Shown here: piece by piece, positions 6,118 to 6,802 of the stretch
Layout: each line of letters opens with the position of its first letter
Position numbering within the stretch: position 1 is the first letter of the stretch
DNA from: an uncultured bacterium
Lineage (GTDB): Bacteria > Hydrogenedentota > Hydrogenedentia > Hydrogenedentales > SLHB01
Length of the DNA stretch: 6,802 bases
Assembly (NCBI GenBank): GCA_937928585.1
Contig: CALEZK010000173.1
Span: 1 to 6,802, forward strand
Reading direction: 5' to 3'
The notes under the pieces: generated by a model
The model's database searches: none
Seen by the model: the letters and a program-made list of their open reading frames with translations, nothing else
What the model was told of the DNA's origin: nothing
Position numbers and translations under genes: made by a program

Positions 6118-6802
6118 ATGATCCATCCGCGCGCCACACAACGCCACCCTGACGTTGCCGAACATTACGACGACCTCAATCGGTGGTATCTCGAAATATG
6201 GGGTGAACACGTTCACCATGGTTTCTGGGAGACCGGCGCGGAATCAGTGGAACTCGCTGTCGTTCAGCTTACCCAGCGCGTCGCAAATGAGACCGGCATC
6301 AAAACCGGTTCGCGCGTTGTGGACATCGGTTGCGGTTACGGCGGCACTTCACGCTTGCTCGCGAACGGATACGGTGCGCAGGTTGTGGGGTTTACCTTGT
6401 CAAAGGCCCAGCATGAATACGCGCTGACGAAATCACCCGACCCTTCCAATCCTGATATTCGGCTGCAAGATTGGTTCGAAAACGAATTACCCGACGCATC
6501 GGTCGATGTTGCGATATCGATTGAAAGCTCTGAGCACATGGAAGATAAGCCGCGGTTCTTTAGCGAAGTATATCGCGTGCTGAAGCCCGGCGGGCGATTC
6601 GCGATATGTGCATGGCTTGCGCGCCCTTCGCCAAGGCCGTGGGAGGTGAACCATCTCCTCGAGCCGATTTGCAGGGAGGGTCGTTTGCCAAGCCTCGGCG
6701 ACGAAAACGATTACCGCAACTGGTTCGCCGGTGCAGGATTTGCGAATGTCGCGTTTCAGGATTTTACGGTCAACGTGAAACGCACGTGGCCCATCATTAT
6801 CT
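6118..6802 (+). CDS. SAM-dependent methyltransferase, tocopherol methyltransferase-like (3' end outside window)
   Basis: The ATG at 6118 comes one base after the dehydrogenase stop (TAGCATG), and the frame stays open to the window edge, giving 228 codons. SAM-binding motif I is VVDIGCGYGG at 67-76, with the acidic-strand loop replaced by VVGFTLS at 89-95. The post-motif acidic segment is at 126-141 (SIESSEHM at 134-141), and the conserved LKPGGRF is at 155-161. This is a class I Rossmann methyltransferase. The N-terminal segment YLEIWGEHVHHGFWE (24-38) resembles the entry segment of gamma-tocopherol and related small-molecule or lipid methyltransferases, so a C-, N- or O-methylation of a lipid, quinone or amine is likely. 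The methyl acceptor cannot be named. Tight spacing makes it the fourth gene of the operon. About 50-60 C-terminal residues are probably missing. Confidence 0.9.
   Translation, partial: MIHPRATQRHPDVAEHYDDLNRWYLEIWGEHVHHGFWETGAESVELAVVQLTQRVANETGIKTGSRVVDIGCGYGGTSRLLANGYGAQVVGFTLSKAQHEYALTKSPDPSNPDIRLQDWFENELPDASVDVAISIESSEHMEDKPRFFSEVYRVLKPGGRFAICAWLARPSPRPWEVNHLLEPICREGRLPSLGDENDYRNWFAGAGFANVAFQDFTVNVKRTWPIII

Noticed and set aside
5202..6137. A 311-codon open frame on the minus strand opposite the dehydrogenase
   Set aside because: The composition is Arg/Cys/His-rich without domain signatures, and the plus strand carries a complete dehydrogenase.

Overview
The window looks like a piece of a bacterial chromosome of moderately high GC (judged by eye). 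Genes are tightly packed, and at least one has a canonical Shine-Dalgarno sequence. There are no rRNA or tRNA genes, insertion sequences, CRISPR arrays or obvious long repeats. The lineage cannot be fixed from the sequence. A bacterial sn-glycerol-1-phosphate dehydrogenase and the mix of families would fit a poorly sampled environmental phylum, but that is inference.

Left part (1-2619): the last codons of an upstream plus-strand reading frame are followed, 15 bases later, by a small two-helix membrane protein of unknown function (62-382). It converges, with a 5-base gap, on a large minus-strand gene (388-2619) for a molybdopterin (bis-MGD) oxidoreductase. That enzyme has an N-terminal [4Fe-4S] motif but shows no Cys/Sec at the expected Mo/W-ligand region. 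Its gene has a strong AAGGAGG ribosome binding site.

Middle (2620-2824): a 205-base divergent control region separates the oxidoreductase from a plus-strand operon. Just before the first operon gene lies a 6-codon reading frame with its own good ribosome binding site, ending in TAA directly abutting the next ATG (TAAATG).

Right part (2825-6802): four plus-strand genes lie in one tight run. They encode a PrsW-type intramembrane protease with an extra C-terminal membrane extension; an ABC transporter ATPase (GTG start, GTGA overlap with the protease gene); an AraM/EgsA-type sn-glycerol-1-phosphate dehydrogenase (8-base gap); and a SAM-dependent methyltransferase of the tocopherol/small-molecule type (1-base gap), cut by the window end. 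The spacing implies co-transcription. The most interesting reading is a membrane-related operon that makes sn-glycerol-1-phosphate, the glycerol backbone of archaeal-type lipids, next to a methyltransferase, an ABC ATPase without a permease, and a membrane protease. The pathway itself is a hypothesis that depends on genes beyond position 6802.
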